Source of the DNA: JBOCEF01 sp047610385
GTDB taxonomy: Bacteria; Pseudomonadota; Alphaproteobacteria; Rhodobacterales; Rhodobacteraceae
Length of the DNA stretch: 54,123 nt
Assembly (NCBI GenBank): GCA_047610385.1
Contig: JBLGAC010000027.1
Span: 1-54,123, forward strand
Direction: 5' to 3'
The notes below the pieces were generated by a model, which saw only the letters and a program-made list of their open reading frames with translations, had not been told where the DNA came from and did not search any database. Within the stretch, counting starts at the first letter, position 1. Each line of letters opens with the position of its first letter. Positions 43,380 to 52,442 of the stretch are shown here, piece by piece. A program made the translations under genes and the position numbers.

Positions 43380-45401
43380 TCAGTCTTCGAAGCCTTCGGC
43401 AAAACGGGCGAATTTCGCACCGCGCCCTGACCAGGCCGACACCGGCACAGCCGCCGCACCGCGCGCATCAGTCAGCGCGATGGCCACCGGATTGGCCCCC
43501 GCGCTTGCCAAAGCTGCCATCGCGGCGCGGGCCTGCGCCCGGCCAGTGCGGCCCCAACGCATGGTCACCACGGTCGCGTCCGCCAGCCCCGCCAGCAGGC
43601 GCCCGTCAGCGGCTGAGGACGGCGCAGGCGCATCAATCACCACCACATCAAAGCGCATGCGCAGGGCGTTGATCAGATCCTCAATCCCCGCCTCGGCCAA
43701 CACCTCGCCGCGCGATGGCGGCGCTGGGGCGGCGGGCAGCACCGTCAGGCCCGGCAGGTCCGTGGGCCACAGCGCATCGTCCAAAGGCGCCTCGCCGTCG
43801 AGCACGGCCAGAAGGTCGGTCTCGGCCTCCAGCTCATACCGGGCGGCTTGGGCGGGGGCGCGCAGATCCGCGTCCACAAGGCAGACATTGCGCCCCATCC
43901 GCACCAGCGATTCCGCCAACAACGCGGCGATTGACGACGCGCCCGCCCCCTGCGCAGCACCCGCCACCGCCACCACAATGCCGCGCGCGCCCTGTCCCTG
44001 ACGCGCTGCATCGCGCAACGGATCGCGGCGCGCGGCCACGATCTGCGCGGCATGCAGCGCCACGATCCTCAGCGCACGGCCCGCCTCAGCCGCGGCGCCG
44101 CCGGGTCGGCGGCGCGCATCATGGGCCAGATCAGGAAAGCGCGCACTGACCGGCGGCGTGGCAGCCGCGATCGGCAGGCCGCACATCCGCGCCAGCGCAG
44201 CGGGGCCAGATGGCAGGCCCAGCAGCATCTCTCTTGCCAGAAAAATCAGCCCACCACCGATCAGCCCCAGCACGGACGCCAGCGCCAAAACGGGTGTCCA
44301 CACCGGGCCAGACGGCGTGCGCGGCGGCGCAGCGGCAGCGATCACCCGCGCGTCGGGACGGTGCAGCCCAGCCTGCGCCTCAGCCTCAGCCAAACGGTCG
44401 AGGAACCCGTCGCGCATGCGCCGAAGCGCGGCGGCTTCCTGCTCTGCCTCACGCAGTGCGGCGGCGGCGCGGGCCTCGGCGGCGGCCTCTTTGGCAAGGG
44501 ATGCGATGGCGACTTCCAGCGCGCGGCGGCGCGGATCCTCAGCCCCCGCGCCGCGCCCGGTCAGCCCGTCCCGCGCGGCGGCAAAATCGGCCAGCCGCGC
44601 ACGCGCCGCTGCCCCTTCGGGACGCTCGGCCAACCCGCGCAGGCGCTGTGCCTCGGCCGCGCCCTCAGCCCGGATCAGCCGGGGGCGCAGATCGTCAAGC
44701 CGCGCACGCAGCCATGCGGCGCCGCGCTCAGCCGCCTCGCGTTTTGCGCGCGCCTGATCGGCCAAAAACGCGTCCGCAGCGGCATTGGCAATCAGCGCTG
44801 CGCGCCGCGGCGAGGTGTCCACCGCCCGCAGCACCAGCGCGCGGCTCGCGCCCGCGCGCTCCACGCTCAGCATCGCGTGCAAGGCGTCGACGGCGGCGCT
44901 GCGCCGCGCTGCAGCATCAGGGATCGGCGGGGCGGCGGAGGGGGTCCAGCCCAGCTGGTTGCGCAAAATGCCTGACAGCTCTGCGGCCAACCGCGCCGCA
45001 CCGCCGCCGCGCGCGGCTGGATGGGCGGCAAGCTCTTCCTCAAGCCGCAGACCCGCCGCCACCTCTTCCAGCAACCCGCGCGACAGCAAAAGCTGCGCCT
45101 CGGACGCGATGGTCTGTTCGGGCAAGGGCACATTCGCGGACGGCGCAGCGCCGGGCGCCGGGGTGCCGCGGGCCTCAAGCAATATCCGGGTTTCGGCGGT
45201 CCAACGCGGCGGCAGCGCCGACAGCGCCCCCACGGTGATCATCACTGCAAGCCCGAGGCCCGCCAGCGCCGCACCGCGCGCGCGCCACAGCGCCGCCAGC
45301 ACAGCCGCCACGGTGCCGCGCAGGCCGCCCTCAGCCTCTTGCCGCTCATTGATCTGCGCCGCCAGTGCCATCAGCGCGTCAGTCTCAGCCCGGACCGTCA
45401 T
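43380..45401 (-). CDS. Wzz/BY-kinase-like polysaccharide co-polymerase with degenerate ATP site
   Basis: About 673 residues from the ATG at 45401, chosen because GGAGG lies upstream. The N-terminal Wzz-type domain has TM1 (about 43-63). It is followed by a long periplasmic coiled-coil region, a second transmembrane helix (WTPVLALASVLGLIGGGLIFLA) and a cytoplasmic P-loop domain. The Walker A equivalent reads AGAAQGAGASSIAALL, with Ala in place of the catalytic Lys. Walker A' (CLVDADLRAP) and Walker B (VVVIDAPA) are intact. The C-terminal Tyr cluster of tyrosine autokinases is missing (the tail ends ARFAEGFED). It is probably a regulator of exopolysaccharide chain length rather than an active kinase. 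No glycosyltransferases adjoin. Confidence 0.82.
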   Translation of the reverse strand: MTVRAETDALMALAAQINERQEAEGGLRGTVAAVLAALWRARGAALAGLGLAVMITVGALSALPPRWTAETRILLEARGTPAPGAAPSANVPLPEQTIASEAQLLLSRGLLEEVAAGLRLEEELAAHPAARGGGAARLAAELSGILRNQLGWTPSAAPPIPDAAARRSAAVDALHAMLSVERAGASRALVLRAVDTSPRRAALIANAAADAFLADQARAKREAAERGAAWLRARLDDLRPRLIRAEGAAEAQRLRGLAERPEGAAARARLADFAAARDGLTGRGAGAEDPRRRALEVAIASLAKEAAAEARAAAALREAEQEAAALRRMRDGFLDRLAEAEAQAGLHRPDARVIAAAAPPRTPSGPVWTPVLALASVLGLIGGGLIFLAREMLLGLPSGPAALARMCGLPIAAATPPVSARFPDLAHDARRRPGGAAAEAGRALRIVALHAAQIVAARRDPLRDAARQGQGARGIVVAVAGAAQGAGASSIAALLAESLVRMGRNVCLVDADLRAPAQAARYELEAETDLLAVLDGEAPLDDALWPTDLPGLTVLPAAPAPPSRGEVLAEAGIEDLINALRMRFDVVVIDAPAPSSAADGRLLAGLADATVVTMRWGRTGRAQARAAMAALASAGANPVAIALTDARGAAAVPVSAWSGRGAKFARFAEGFED

Positions 45402-45557
45402 CGACGCTCTCCCACCTCCACAATTAGAATCAATTGAACGCAAAACGATTAGCTTCTGGTTAACCGCTCGCGACAGCGCGATACCGGCGCACTGGCCTTG
45501 ACCCCGGGCACGATCATGCGACCTTGCCCCTACCAATCGACATTGCAGGAGACCACC

Positions 45558-46118
45558 ATGACCGCACCCCGCCTTTTCGGCATCTCAGGAGCGCTGCGCC
45601 GCGCCAGCACCAACACCCTTCTGGTGCATGAGGCCGCGCGCCTGTTCGGCCCGTGTGATCTGCAGATGGCAGACATCCACTTGCCGCTGTTTGATGTGGA
45701 TCTTGAAGAAAAAGGCTTGCCCGACGCAGTGCGCGCGTTGATCGACGGCGCACGCGCCGCCGACGCAGTGATCATCTCAACACCCGAATACAACAAGAAC
45801 CTGCCCGGCGCGCTCAAGAACGCGCTTGACTGGATCAGCCGGGAAAAGGTCGATGGCAAGACTGCGTTGGCCGGAAAGCCAATCGCGATCCTCTCCTCGG
45901 CAGCCGGGCGTGCAGGCGGCGAACGGGCACAATTTTCCCTGCGCCATTGTCTAACCGCGTTCAACCCGCGCGTGCTTCAGGGGCCGGAGGTTTTTGTGGC
46001 CAATGCAAGCAAGGCCTTTGATGCGGATGGGCACCTCGGCAATCAGATGACGCTGGACATGCTGACCACGCTGATGGCCGTCCTGCGCGCTGAGATCGAT
46101 ATGACCCGCGCCGCCTGA
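45558..46118 (+). CDS. NAD(P)H-dependent FMN reductase
   Basis: 186 residues of the NADPH-dependent FMN reductase (SsuE/ChrR-like) flavodoxin fold. The FMN phosphate loop is GISGALRRASTNTLL, the isoalloxazine loop is STPEYNKNLPGALKNALDWIS and SSAAGRAGGERAQ follows. The ATG at 45558 is preceded by GCAGGAG at good spacing. It is divergent from the polysaccharide gene. It probably reduces quinones or free flavin; a partner oxygenase is not encoded here. Confidence 0.92.
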   Translation: MTAPRLFGISGALRRASTNTLLVHEAARLFGPCDLQMADIHLPLFDVDLEEKGLPDAVRALIDGARAADAVIISTPEYNKNLPGALKNALDWISREKVDGKTALAGKPIAILSSAAGRAGGERAQFSLRHCLTAFNPRVLQGPEVFVANASKAFDADGHLGNQMTLDMLTTLMAVLRAEIDMTRAA

Positions 46119-46214
46119 CCAGCGCCCCGTGCCCGCCCGCGCCAAGGCCAGCAGCCCCGCGCGGGCGCCGCACTGGCCGGGGGTGCGGCGGTCGGTGCGC
46201 GGGTCCCCCGGCGA

Positions 46215-48971
46215 TCAGCGCTCGGTCAGCTTCAGCTCAATGCGGCGGTTGCGGGCGCGGGCCTCGGGCGTGTCGCCCGGATCAATCGGCTGGAACTCGC
46301 CAAAACCGTTTGCGGCCAGACGGTTGGCTGGAAAGCCTTTGTCCTCGGACAGGTATCGCACCACGGACAGGGCGCGGGCCTGCGACAGTTCCCAATTGTC
46401 TTGATACTGCGCGCCGCGGTTGATCGGCACGCTGTCAGTGTGACCGTCCACGCGCAAGATCCAGGGCAGCTCTCCGGGCAGCTCTCCGCGCAGGCCGCCG
46501 AAGATGTCCGCGACCCGTCCCAACTGGGCGCGCCCCTCTGGCCCCAGTTCGGCAGATCCCGGCGAGAACAGCACTTCGGACTGGAACACAAAGCGGTCAC
46601 CGACCACCTGAACGCCTTCGCGATCCCCCAGCGCTTTGGACATTTTTCCAAAGAAATCCGATCGGTAACGCGCGAGGCTCATGTTCTCCAGCCGCAGGCG
46701 CTCAGCTTCCTCGACCAAGCGCTTGCGGTCCTTGCGTTTGAACGCCAGTTCCCGCGCCAGTGCGGAGTTCAGCTGGGCGCCAAGCTCTCGCATCTGCACC
46801 TTGGTGTCGCCGTCGCGGGCGTCGGCCTCGTCCAGCAGGTTCTGAAGGCCCGAAAGCTGGCGGCGCAATTCGCGGGTCTGCGCGTTCAACAAGGCCACGC
46901 TGCGCGCCTCCGCTTCGGCGATGGAGCGTTCTTCGGACAGCGACCGCTCCGCCTCCACCAGCATCGCGGCGCGGGCACGGGCGGTTTCCTCAGTGTCCGA
47001 CAGGGCGTCGCGCGCGGCCGCCAGTTCGTCGGCCCGGTCCCGTTCGGCGGCGCGTGCGGCGGCCAGCACGGTCAGCGTTTCCTCAGCCTTGCGGCGCTGT
47101 TCTTCAAGCGCCAGCGACATTGCCGTCAGTTCATCATCCGCGCCCTTCAGGCGCTCGCGCAGCGCGGCAGCGGCGGCGGCTTCCAGCGCGCGGGTCTTTT
47201 CTTCTTCGGTGATGCGGGTCCGCAGGGTCAGGATCAGCCGGTCCTTTTCATCACGGGTCAGCATCACCGCTTCAAGCCGCTCATCGCGCGCGTCGCGGTC
47301 CTGCTCCAGCCGGGCCAACTGCGCCTCAAGCGCGGCGATCCGTTCGCGCTGGGTCTGCAGATCCTGCGCTTGCCCATCGCGATCAGCAATCACACCAGCC
47401 AGCAGGGTTTCACGCTCCGTGCGGGTCAGAAGAACGGCTTCGAGCTTTTCTTCAGCCGCGTTCAGCCCCGCATCAGCGGCTGACAGATCCTCAGTCCGTG
47501 CGGCCAGATCAGCCTCCAGCGCCGCAAGCTGTTCGGTCTGCGCGGCGATGGCGGCATTGGCAGCCGTCAGGTCTTTTGCCTGCGCAGCGACACGAGCGGC
47601 AAGCGCGTCCCGCTCTGCCGTAAGGCGCGGAAGCACGTCTGGATCAATCGCAGCGGCTTCCTTCTCCAGGGCGCGGTGGGCGTCCTGAGCTTCCCTCAGG
47701 CGTGCATCGGCGGTGCGCGTGGCCTGCAGCAGCGCAGAGATCTGGCTGTCGCGCCCTTCGAGCGCCTCGCGCAGCGCGGTGAGGGCGGCGTCGCGTTCTT
47801 GGCTCACGACGCTCAGCCGGTCGATGGCGCTGTCTTTGTCGAGGATCGCGGCGTCGCGTTCGGCCATCGCTTCCTGCAACGCGGCAAAGGCGGCGTCGCG
47901 GGTGGCGGCCTGCGCGGTCAGACCTTCGATTTCGCTGGCCTGCTGCGTGCTGGCCGCGTCCAACGCGGCCATGGCGGCGTCGCGTTGGCGGGCGACCTGC
48001 ATCAGCGTGCTGATCGACACATCCTTGCTGCGTGCGTCGTCTTCGGCGCGGGCCAGTTCGCCAGTCAGGCGGGCAACATCGGCGCGGGCGGCGGCCAGAT
48101 CCGCGGCGGTCTTCTGACCGTCAGTTTCCAATGCGGCGGCGCGGGCATCAAGCGCGCGCAGGGCCTCGTCGCGTTCGCGTGCGATGCGCAGCATGTCCGA
48201 CAGGCGCGCGTCCAGCGCCTCAGCCCGGCGCAGGCGTGCCTCAGCACTGTCTTGCAATTCGGCCAATGCGCCTTCCTGGCGGGCCGTGGCGGCGGAAAGG
48301 CGGGTGATGGCCTGGTCCTTGTCAGCCACGCCCTTGCGCAGATCGGCGATCAGGGCCTGCATCGCGGCGCGCTGTGCGGCGGCCAGACGCGCGGCCTCCT
48401 GCTCTGCGTTAATCTCGGTGCGCAGGCGCGCGAGCGCGAGGTTCAGCTGATCCTTTTGCGACAGCTCGGCGGCTGCGGCCTCCTCCATCCCGGCGATGCG
48501 GGCCTCAGCAGAGTCGATCTGGGTGGCGCGGTCTGCGCTTTGCGCGCTCAGCGATGCGATGCGGGCGCGCGCGGCGCCGACATCCGACAGCAGCCCGGCA
48601 ACCTGCTCTTCAAAGCTCGCGATGCGGGCGTGGGCCTTGGTGCGCTCAAGCTCCAAGCTGGCGGTCAGCGCTTCGAGACGCGAACGCTCCTCGCTTTCTT
48701 GCTCAAGGTTGGCCGAGAGCAGGCCGACCTGCCGCTCCAACCCATCAGATTTGGCCGCTTCAAGATTCAGCACCTGCGCCAGACCGGCCAGTTCAGTGGT
48801 CAGCAGGTCGAGCTCCTTGTCCTGCCCAGTGATGGTTTCGCGCAGCACGAACTGGATGATCATAAAGATCGACAACACGAAGATCAGCACAAGCAGAAGC
48901 GCCGTCATCACATCGACGAAGCCCGGCCAGACATTAGACTCAAACCGCTGTCCCCTGCGCCCCAACGACAT
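46215..48971 (-). CDS. MotB/OmpA-like stator protein with giant coiled coil
   Basis: 918 residues. One transmembrane helix (about 16-42) starts WPGFVDVMTALLLVLIF, in which Asp20 matches the ion-carrying Asp of MotB, ExbD and ZorB. From about residue 50 to 760 the sequence is a near-continuous charged coiled coil rich in Ala, Glu, Arg, Asp and Leu, with repeated ARxAALxAxxA-type heptads. The C-terminus (about 790-918) is an OmpA-like peptidoglycan-binding domain (VLFSPGSAELGPEGRAQL, DGHTDSVPI, DNWELSQARA, NRRIELKL). It pairs with the MotA/ExbB-like gene 3 bp upstream. MotB itself is about 300 residues, so the insertion is remarkable. It presumably transmits ion-driven movement to the cell wall; role unknown. 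Confidence 0.87.
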   Translation of the reverse strand: MSLGRRGQRFESNVWPGFVDVMTALLLVLIFVLSIFMIIQFVLRETITGQDKELDLLTTELAGLAQVLNLEAAKSDGLERQVGLLSANLEQESEERSRLEALTASLELERTKAHARIASFEEQVAGLLSDVGAARARIASLSAQSADRATQIDSAEARIAGMEEAAAAELSQKDQLNLALARLRTEINAEQEAARLAAAQRAAMQALIADLRKGVADKDQAITRLSAATARQEGALAELQDSAEARLRRAEALDARLSDMLRIARERDEALRALDARAAALETDGQKTAADLAAARADVARLTGELARAEDDARSKDVSISTLMQVARQRDAAMAALDAASTQQASEIEGLTAQAATRDAAFAALQEAMAERDAAILDKDSAIDRLSVVSQERDAALTALREALEGRDSQISALLQATRTADARLREAQDAHRALEKEAAAIDPDVLPRLTAERDALAARVAAQAKDLTAANAAIAAQTEQLAALEADLAARTEDLSAADAGLNAAEEKLEAVLLTRTERETLLAGVIADRDGQAQDLQTQRERIAALEAQLARLEQDRDARDERLEAVMLTRDEKDRLILTLRTRITEEEKTRALEAAAAAALRERLKGADDELTAMSLALEEQRRKAEETLTVLAAARAAERDRADELAAARDALSDTEETARARAAMLVEAERSLSEERSIAEAEARSVALLNAQTRELRRQLSGLQNLLDEADARDGDTKVQMRELGAQLNSALARELAFKRKDRKRLVEEAERLRLENMSLARYRSDFFGKMSKALGDREGVQVVGDRFVFQSEVLFSPGSAELGPEGRAQLGRVADIFGGLRGELPGELPWILRVDGHTDSVPINRGAQYQDNWELSQARALSVVRYLSEDKGFPANRLAANGFGEFQPIDPGDTPEARARNRRIELKLTER

Positions 48972-48974
48972 GGA

Positions 48975-50141
48975 TCAGCCCTCGCCCCCGCCCTGCACCG
49001 CGCGGGTGAGGCGGGCAAGATCGGCGCGGATCTCAGCAATGCCGTCTTGGCGACCGGCGGACACTTCTTCGACCATGCGGGTCACGGCCAGATCAATGTT
49101 GCGCATGCGTTGCGCGGTTTCAGGCCCGGCGCCTTCTTCAGTCAACGCCCCAAGGCGTTCCTGCGCGGCGGCCAAACGGTCGAGCCGGCGCAGCAGATCC
49201 GGCCCACCCACTGGCGCGCCTTCGGCCGCGACCGGCATGTCGGCCAGCTTGCTGACCGCATCGGTCAGCTTGGCGATGCGGGCGTCGGTTTCAGCGCGCG
49301 ACACCTCAGCCTTGCGGGTCAGTTCGACCAGCGCGTCGATCTGGTCGGCGGACCGGTCCAGCAGATCAGCGGTGTAGCCCGTCGCGCCGGGAGCCGAGGG
49401 GCGGTCATCACCTTCGGGCACAATGCGCACGATGGAGGACAGCCATTCTTCAAGCTCCCGGTAAAACCGGTTCTGCCCGTGGGAGGCAAAAAGATCCAGC
49501 AGCCCGACCACGAGCGAGCCAGCAAGTCCCAGCAAGGACGACGCAAAAGCGGTGCCCATGCCATCAAGCTGTTCATTAAGACCGCCCATCAATTCATTGA
49601 AAACATTGATGGAAGATTCTTCGCCGGACAGGTTCAGCGACTGCATCGTCTTGACGATGCCGGGGATCACATTGGACAGCCCCCAGAACGTGCCGAGCAG
49701 ACCCACAAGGATCAGCAGGTTGGTGATGTAGCGGGTAATGTCGCGCATTTCGTCGATGCGGGTCGCAACGGCATCAAGAATCGCGCGGCTTGACGACGTG
49801 GTGACCGACGCGCGCGCCCGCCGGTCCCGCAGGATCGACGCAAGCGACACCAGCAGCCGCGGCGGGTTAACGAATTCATGCCCCGGCCGATCAATGGCGA
49901 AGCCTTCAAGCCAGCTGACCGAAGAGATCAGCAAAATGACCGCCCAGAAAACCGCGATCAACCCGATTGCGAAGATCCCGAGGATCGCGCCGTTCAGGTA
50001 AACATTGGCGTTGAACACCGCTGAGATCGGTTTGTAGAGAAAGAACACCCCGACGCCCACTAGGGCGAGCGCGATGATCATCAGCACGATCTGTCTGATC
50101 GGCTGCGAGAATTCGATCTGACGCTCTTGCACGAAAGTCAT
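48975..50141 (-). CDS. MotA/ExbB/ZorA-like proton-channel protein
   Basis: 388 residues from the ATG at 50141. AGGAGGGG lies about 18 bp upstream, rather far, so the TTG at 50168 cannot be excluded. Two N-terminal transmembrane helices (about 17-37 and 52-77) are followed by a cytoplasmic part and then TM3 (LLILVGLLGTFWGLSNVIPG) and TM4 (GMGTAFASSLLGLAGSLVVG). These are the pore signatures of the MotA/TolQ/ExbB superfamily. A C-terminal tail of about 150 residues is partly coiled coil (ADQIDALVELTRKAEVSRAET). Alphaproteobacteria often encode this pair without known phenotype. No ZorC, ZorD or ZorE-like gene is present, so it is not a complete Zorya system. Confidence 0.87.
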   Translation of the reverse strand: MTFVQERQIEFSQPIRQIVLMIIALALVGVGVFFLYKPISAVFNANVYLNGAILGIFAIGLIAVFWAVILLISSVSWLEGFAIDRPGHEFVNPPRLLVSLASILRDRRARASVTTSSSRAILDAVATRIDEMRDITRYITNLLILVGLLGTFWGLSNVIPGIVKTMQSLNLSGEESSINVFNELMGGLNEQLDGMGTAFASSLLGLAGSLVVGLLDLFASHGQNRFYRELEEWLSSIVRIVPEGDDRPSAPGATGYTADLLDRSADQIDALVELTRKAEVSRAETDARIAKLTDAVSKLADMPVAAEGAPVGGPDLLRRLDRLAAAQERLGALTEEGAGPETAQRMRNIDLAVTRMVEEVSAGRQDGIAEIRADLARLTRAVQGGGEG

Positions 50142-50168
50142 GGCGGACTGCGCGAGGCCCCTCCTCAA

Positions 50169-50688
50169 GGTCTGCGGCGCCCGGCGCCTTTTTGATGCAC
50201 GTTGACCTTACCTAACACCTTTAGGCGTCGGCGGAAAAGCCCAGAAAGGCGCCATGTGCGAATGGGGTGCGGAAGATCAGCTGCCAGACGTGATCGCACC
50301 CTTGAAACGCGTCAGGTGATCGCGGCTGCGCAGGTGGTCGCCGATCTGATCGGGCACCATGGCGCTGGCAGGGATATTCACAAAGATATCTTCATAAAAA
50401 CAGCGGGTTACGGCGCAGATCACCAAGCACAACCATGCCAGAATGTCCGCCCCACGGTGGGGGGCAGGCATCACTGACACCGGTTTTGCGTCAGTCGCCG
50501 CGCCCGACACAACCCGTTGATGGCGCTATTCAGCCAACCGGGGATGGCGCAAACATAGTCTGGCGGTGAAATGATCAGCCCGATGGCGGCGCGGCCCCGG
50601 CCACCGCGACGCCATGTTGGTGAAGGCGCGCCGCACCCTGCCGCAGATCGCGGGTGTGTCGATGCTCCGCCCCGGTCCTGACCGCAGA
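50169..50688. other. Intergenic region with no supported gene
   Basis: 520 bp between the divergent motor operon start and the end of the phosphatase gene. Short open frames exist (50277-50510 minus and 50202-50477 plus), but neither has a ribosome binding site nor a recognisable family. The stretch near 50375-50410 is locally AT-rich and may hold promoter elements for the motor operon. Confidence 0.5.
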
Positions 50689-51480
50689 TCAGCCGCGGAT
50701 GACGCGGGCGAACTTGTCGAACACTTCGGTATTGCCCGCGATCAGATTGCCCGAGGCGACGGGATCAGCCTCATCATCGCGGATGTCTTTAACGAAACCG
50801 CCCGCCTCGCGCACCAACAGCGTGCCGGCGGCGATGTCCCAGGCGTTCAGCCCGCGTTCCCAATACCCGTCCAGCCGCCCTGCCGCGACCCAGGCCAGGT
50901 CCAGCGCCGCAGCACCGTTGCGGCGCATGCCCGCGCAGCGCGGCATCAGGCGGGCCATGTCCTGCAACGTCTCGGGCAGATTGCCCATGCCCGCGAACGG
51001 CATGCCAGACCCGAAGACGCAATCGGTCATTTCGCGGCGGCCCGACACGCGCAGGCGCTGGTCGTTCAACCAGGCACCCTGCCCGCGCTCAGCGGCGAAA
51101 ATCTCGTCCTTGGTGGCGTCCAGCACGACGCCGGCGACGATCTCGCCCTTATGCTCCAGCGCGATCGAGATCGCCCAGTGCGGGATGCCGTGCAGAAAGT
51201 TGGTGGTGCCGTCCAGCGGGTCAACAATCCAGCGGCGGGTCGGATCGGTGCCGTCAAAGGACCCGGTTTCCTCGCCCAGCCAACCATACGCGGCGCGCGC
51301 GTTCATCAGCTCGGATTTCAGAATTTCCTCAGCCTTGATGTCGGCTTTGGAGACGAAATCGGCCACGCCTTTGCGCGACACCTGAAGGTTCTCCACCTCG
51401 TTGAAATCGCGCAGCAGACTGCGGGCGGCTTTGCGCGCGGCGCGGATCATCACGGTGAGGGTGGCGGAAGCGACGGGCAT
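50689..51480 (-). CDS. suhB: Inositol monophosphatase family protein
   Basis: 263 residues from the ATG at 51480 (MPVASAT). The upstream in-frame extension is made of a 25-bp tandem repeat and is unlikely to be translated. The Mg-dependent phosphatase motifs are GEETG, VDPLDGTTNF (metal ligands) and NAWDIAAGTLLVREAGG. It hydrolyses inositol-1-phosphate or related sugar phosphates; SuhB also modulates rRNA transcription in enterobacteria. It is downstream of efp on the same strand, separated by a strong hairpin. Confidence 0.93.
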   Translation of the reverse strand: MPVASATLTVMIRAARKAARSLLRDFNEVENLQVSRKGVADFVSKADIKAEEILKSELMNARAAYGWLGEETGSFDGTDPTRRWIVDPLDGTTNFLHGIPHWAISIALEHKGEIVAGVVLDATKDEIFAAERGQGAWLNDQRLRVSGRREMTDCVFGSGMPFAGMGNLPETLQDMARLMPRCAGMRRNGAAALDLAWVAAGRLDGYWERGLNAWDIAAGTLLVREAGGFVKDIRDDEADPVASGNLIAGNTEVFDKFARVIRG

Positions 51481-51493
51481 GGATCTGATCCTT

Positions 51494-51568
51494 CGGCGGG
51501 GCTGGGCCCCAGAATTGGCGGCGGGGCTGGGCCCCGAAACTGGCGGCGGGGCTGGGCCCCGAAACTGG
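51494..51568. repeat. 25-bp tandem repeat of hairpin units, three copies plus a degenerate one
   Basis: Three direct copies of CGGCGGGGCTGGGCCCC plus an 8-bp tail (51494-51518, 51519-51543, 51544-51568), each containing the inverted repeat GGGGC-TGG-GCCCC. A fourth diverged copy follows. They lie 14 bp upstream of the phosphatase start codon. Confidence 0.95.
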
Positions 51569-51640
51569 CGGCGAGGCGGCAAAACCCCGGAAATGGCGAA
51601 GGGCGCCGGGGAACCCGCCGCCCATTGATCTAGTGGAAAG

Positions 51641-51672
51641 CACGGCCCCGGCAGCGATCCGCCGGGGCCGTG
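51641..51672 (-). terminator. Strong hairpin after efp
   Basis: A perfect 12-bp stem, CACGGCCCCGGC with GCCGGGGCCGTG, around an 8-nt loop, just beyond the efp stop codon. The following transcript sequence (CTTTCC) has only a weak U run, so terminator function is probable but not certain. Confidence 0.7.
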
Positions 51673-51678
51673 GGCGCG

Positions 51679-52239
51679 TCAGGCGCGCTCGACGTATTCG
51701 AAGGTCTCAGTCGACACGACCACTTTTTCACCCTGCGCCACGAAGGGCGGCACGGTGATCCGCACGCCGTTGTCGAGCAGCGCGGGCTTGAAGCTGTTGG
51801 CCGCGGTCTGGCCTTTGACCACAGGCTCAGTTTCCTCAATCACGCAGATCACCTTGTCGGGGATCGAAACGCTGAGCGGGTCTTCGTTGTGATATTCAAC
51901 CTTGACGGTCATGCTGTCTTGCAGAAACGGACGGCGATCACCCAGAAGATCGGCCGGAAGCTCGACCTGCTCAAAGGTTTCGGTGTCCATGAATGTCAGG
52001 ATGCCATCCGTCTCATAAAGGAACTGCTGCTCCTTTTGGTCTAGGCGCACACGCTCAACCTTATCTGCCGAACGAAAGCGTTCGTTCAGCTTGCGGCCGT
52101 CGCGCAGGTTCTTAAGCTCCACCTGAGCGAACGCACCGCCTTTGCCGGGCTTCACATGCGAAGTCTTGACCGCAACCCACAGGCCGCCATCATGCTCGAT
52201 GATGTTTCCGGGACGGATTTCGTTGCCGTTGATTTTCAT
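51679..52239 (-). CDS. efp: Elongation factor P
   Basis: 186 residues with the three-domain EF-P layout: the KOW-like domain with KPGKGGAF, an OB domain with ERVRLDQKEQQFLYETDG and the C-terminal VPPFVAQGEKVVVSTETFEYVERA. EF-P rescues ribosomes stalled at polyproline. The modifiable Lys is Lys33 in HVKPGKGGA, implying an EpmA-type beta-lysylation or equivalent elsewhere in the genome. The start at 52239 (MKINGNEI) is the family start; the long upstream in-frame extension is rejected. Confidence 0.97.
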   Translation of the reverse strand: MKINGNEIRPGNIIEHDGGLWVAVKTSHVKPGKGGAFAQVELKNLRDGRKLNERFRSADKVERVRLDQKEQQFLYETDGILTFMDTETFEQVELPADLLGDRRPFLQDSMTVKVEYHNEDPLSVSIPDKVICVIEETEPVVKGQTAANSFKPALLDNGVRITVPPFVAQGEKVVVSTETFEYVERA

Positions 52240-52442
52240 CACGTCGCTCGTCTGGATCAGAGGCTGCGGGCCGGGTCCGCCGCGCGCATGGTTGCGCGGT
52301 CCCGCGGGTTCGTTCGGGGCCATAGCACCGCCCACCCGTGCTGGCAAGCGCCGCGCCGGGCGCGGCGCTTGACTTTGCCGCGCAATCGGCGCACAACCAT
52401 GACGGGAACGGGCGGGATCATGCAACTGACGGAGGAGGCATC

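Noticed and set aside
47676..49793. 705-codon open frame on the plus strand
   Set aside because: It is antisense to the coiled-coil MotB-like gene, whose biased codons keep the opposite frame open.
46215..50141. Zorya anti-phage system
   Set aside because: Only A- and B-like motor proteins are present; no ZorC/D/E-like gene adjoins, and the coiled coil is in B rather than in the cytoplasmic tail of A.
50202..50510. Small open frames on both strands before the phosphatase gene
   Set aside because: They overlap each other, lack ribosome binding sites and match no family.
51494..51568. CRISPR array
   Set aside because: The copies are contiguous 25-bp tandem repeats without unique spacers or cas genes.
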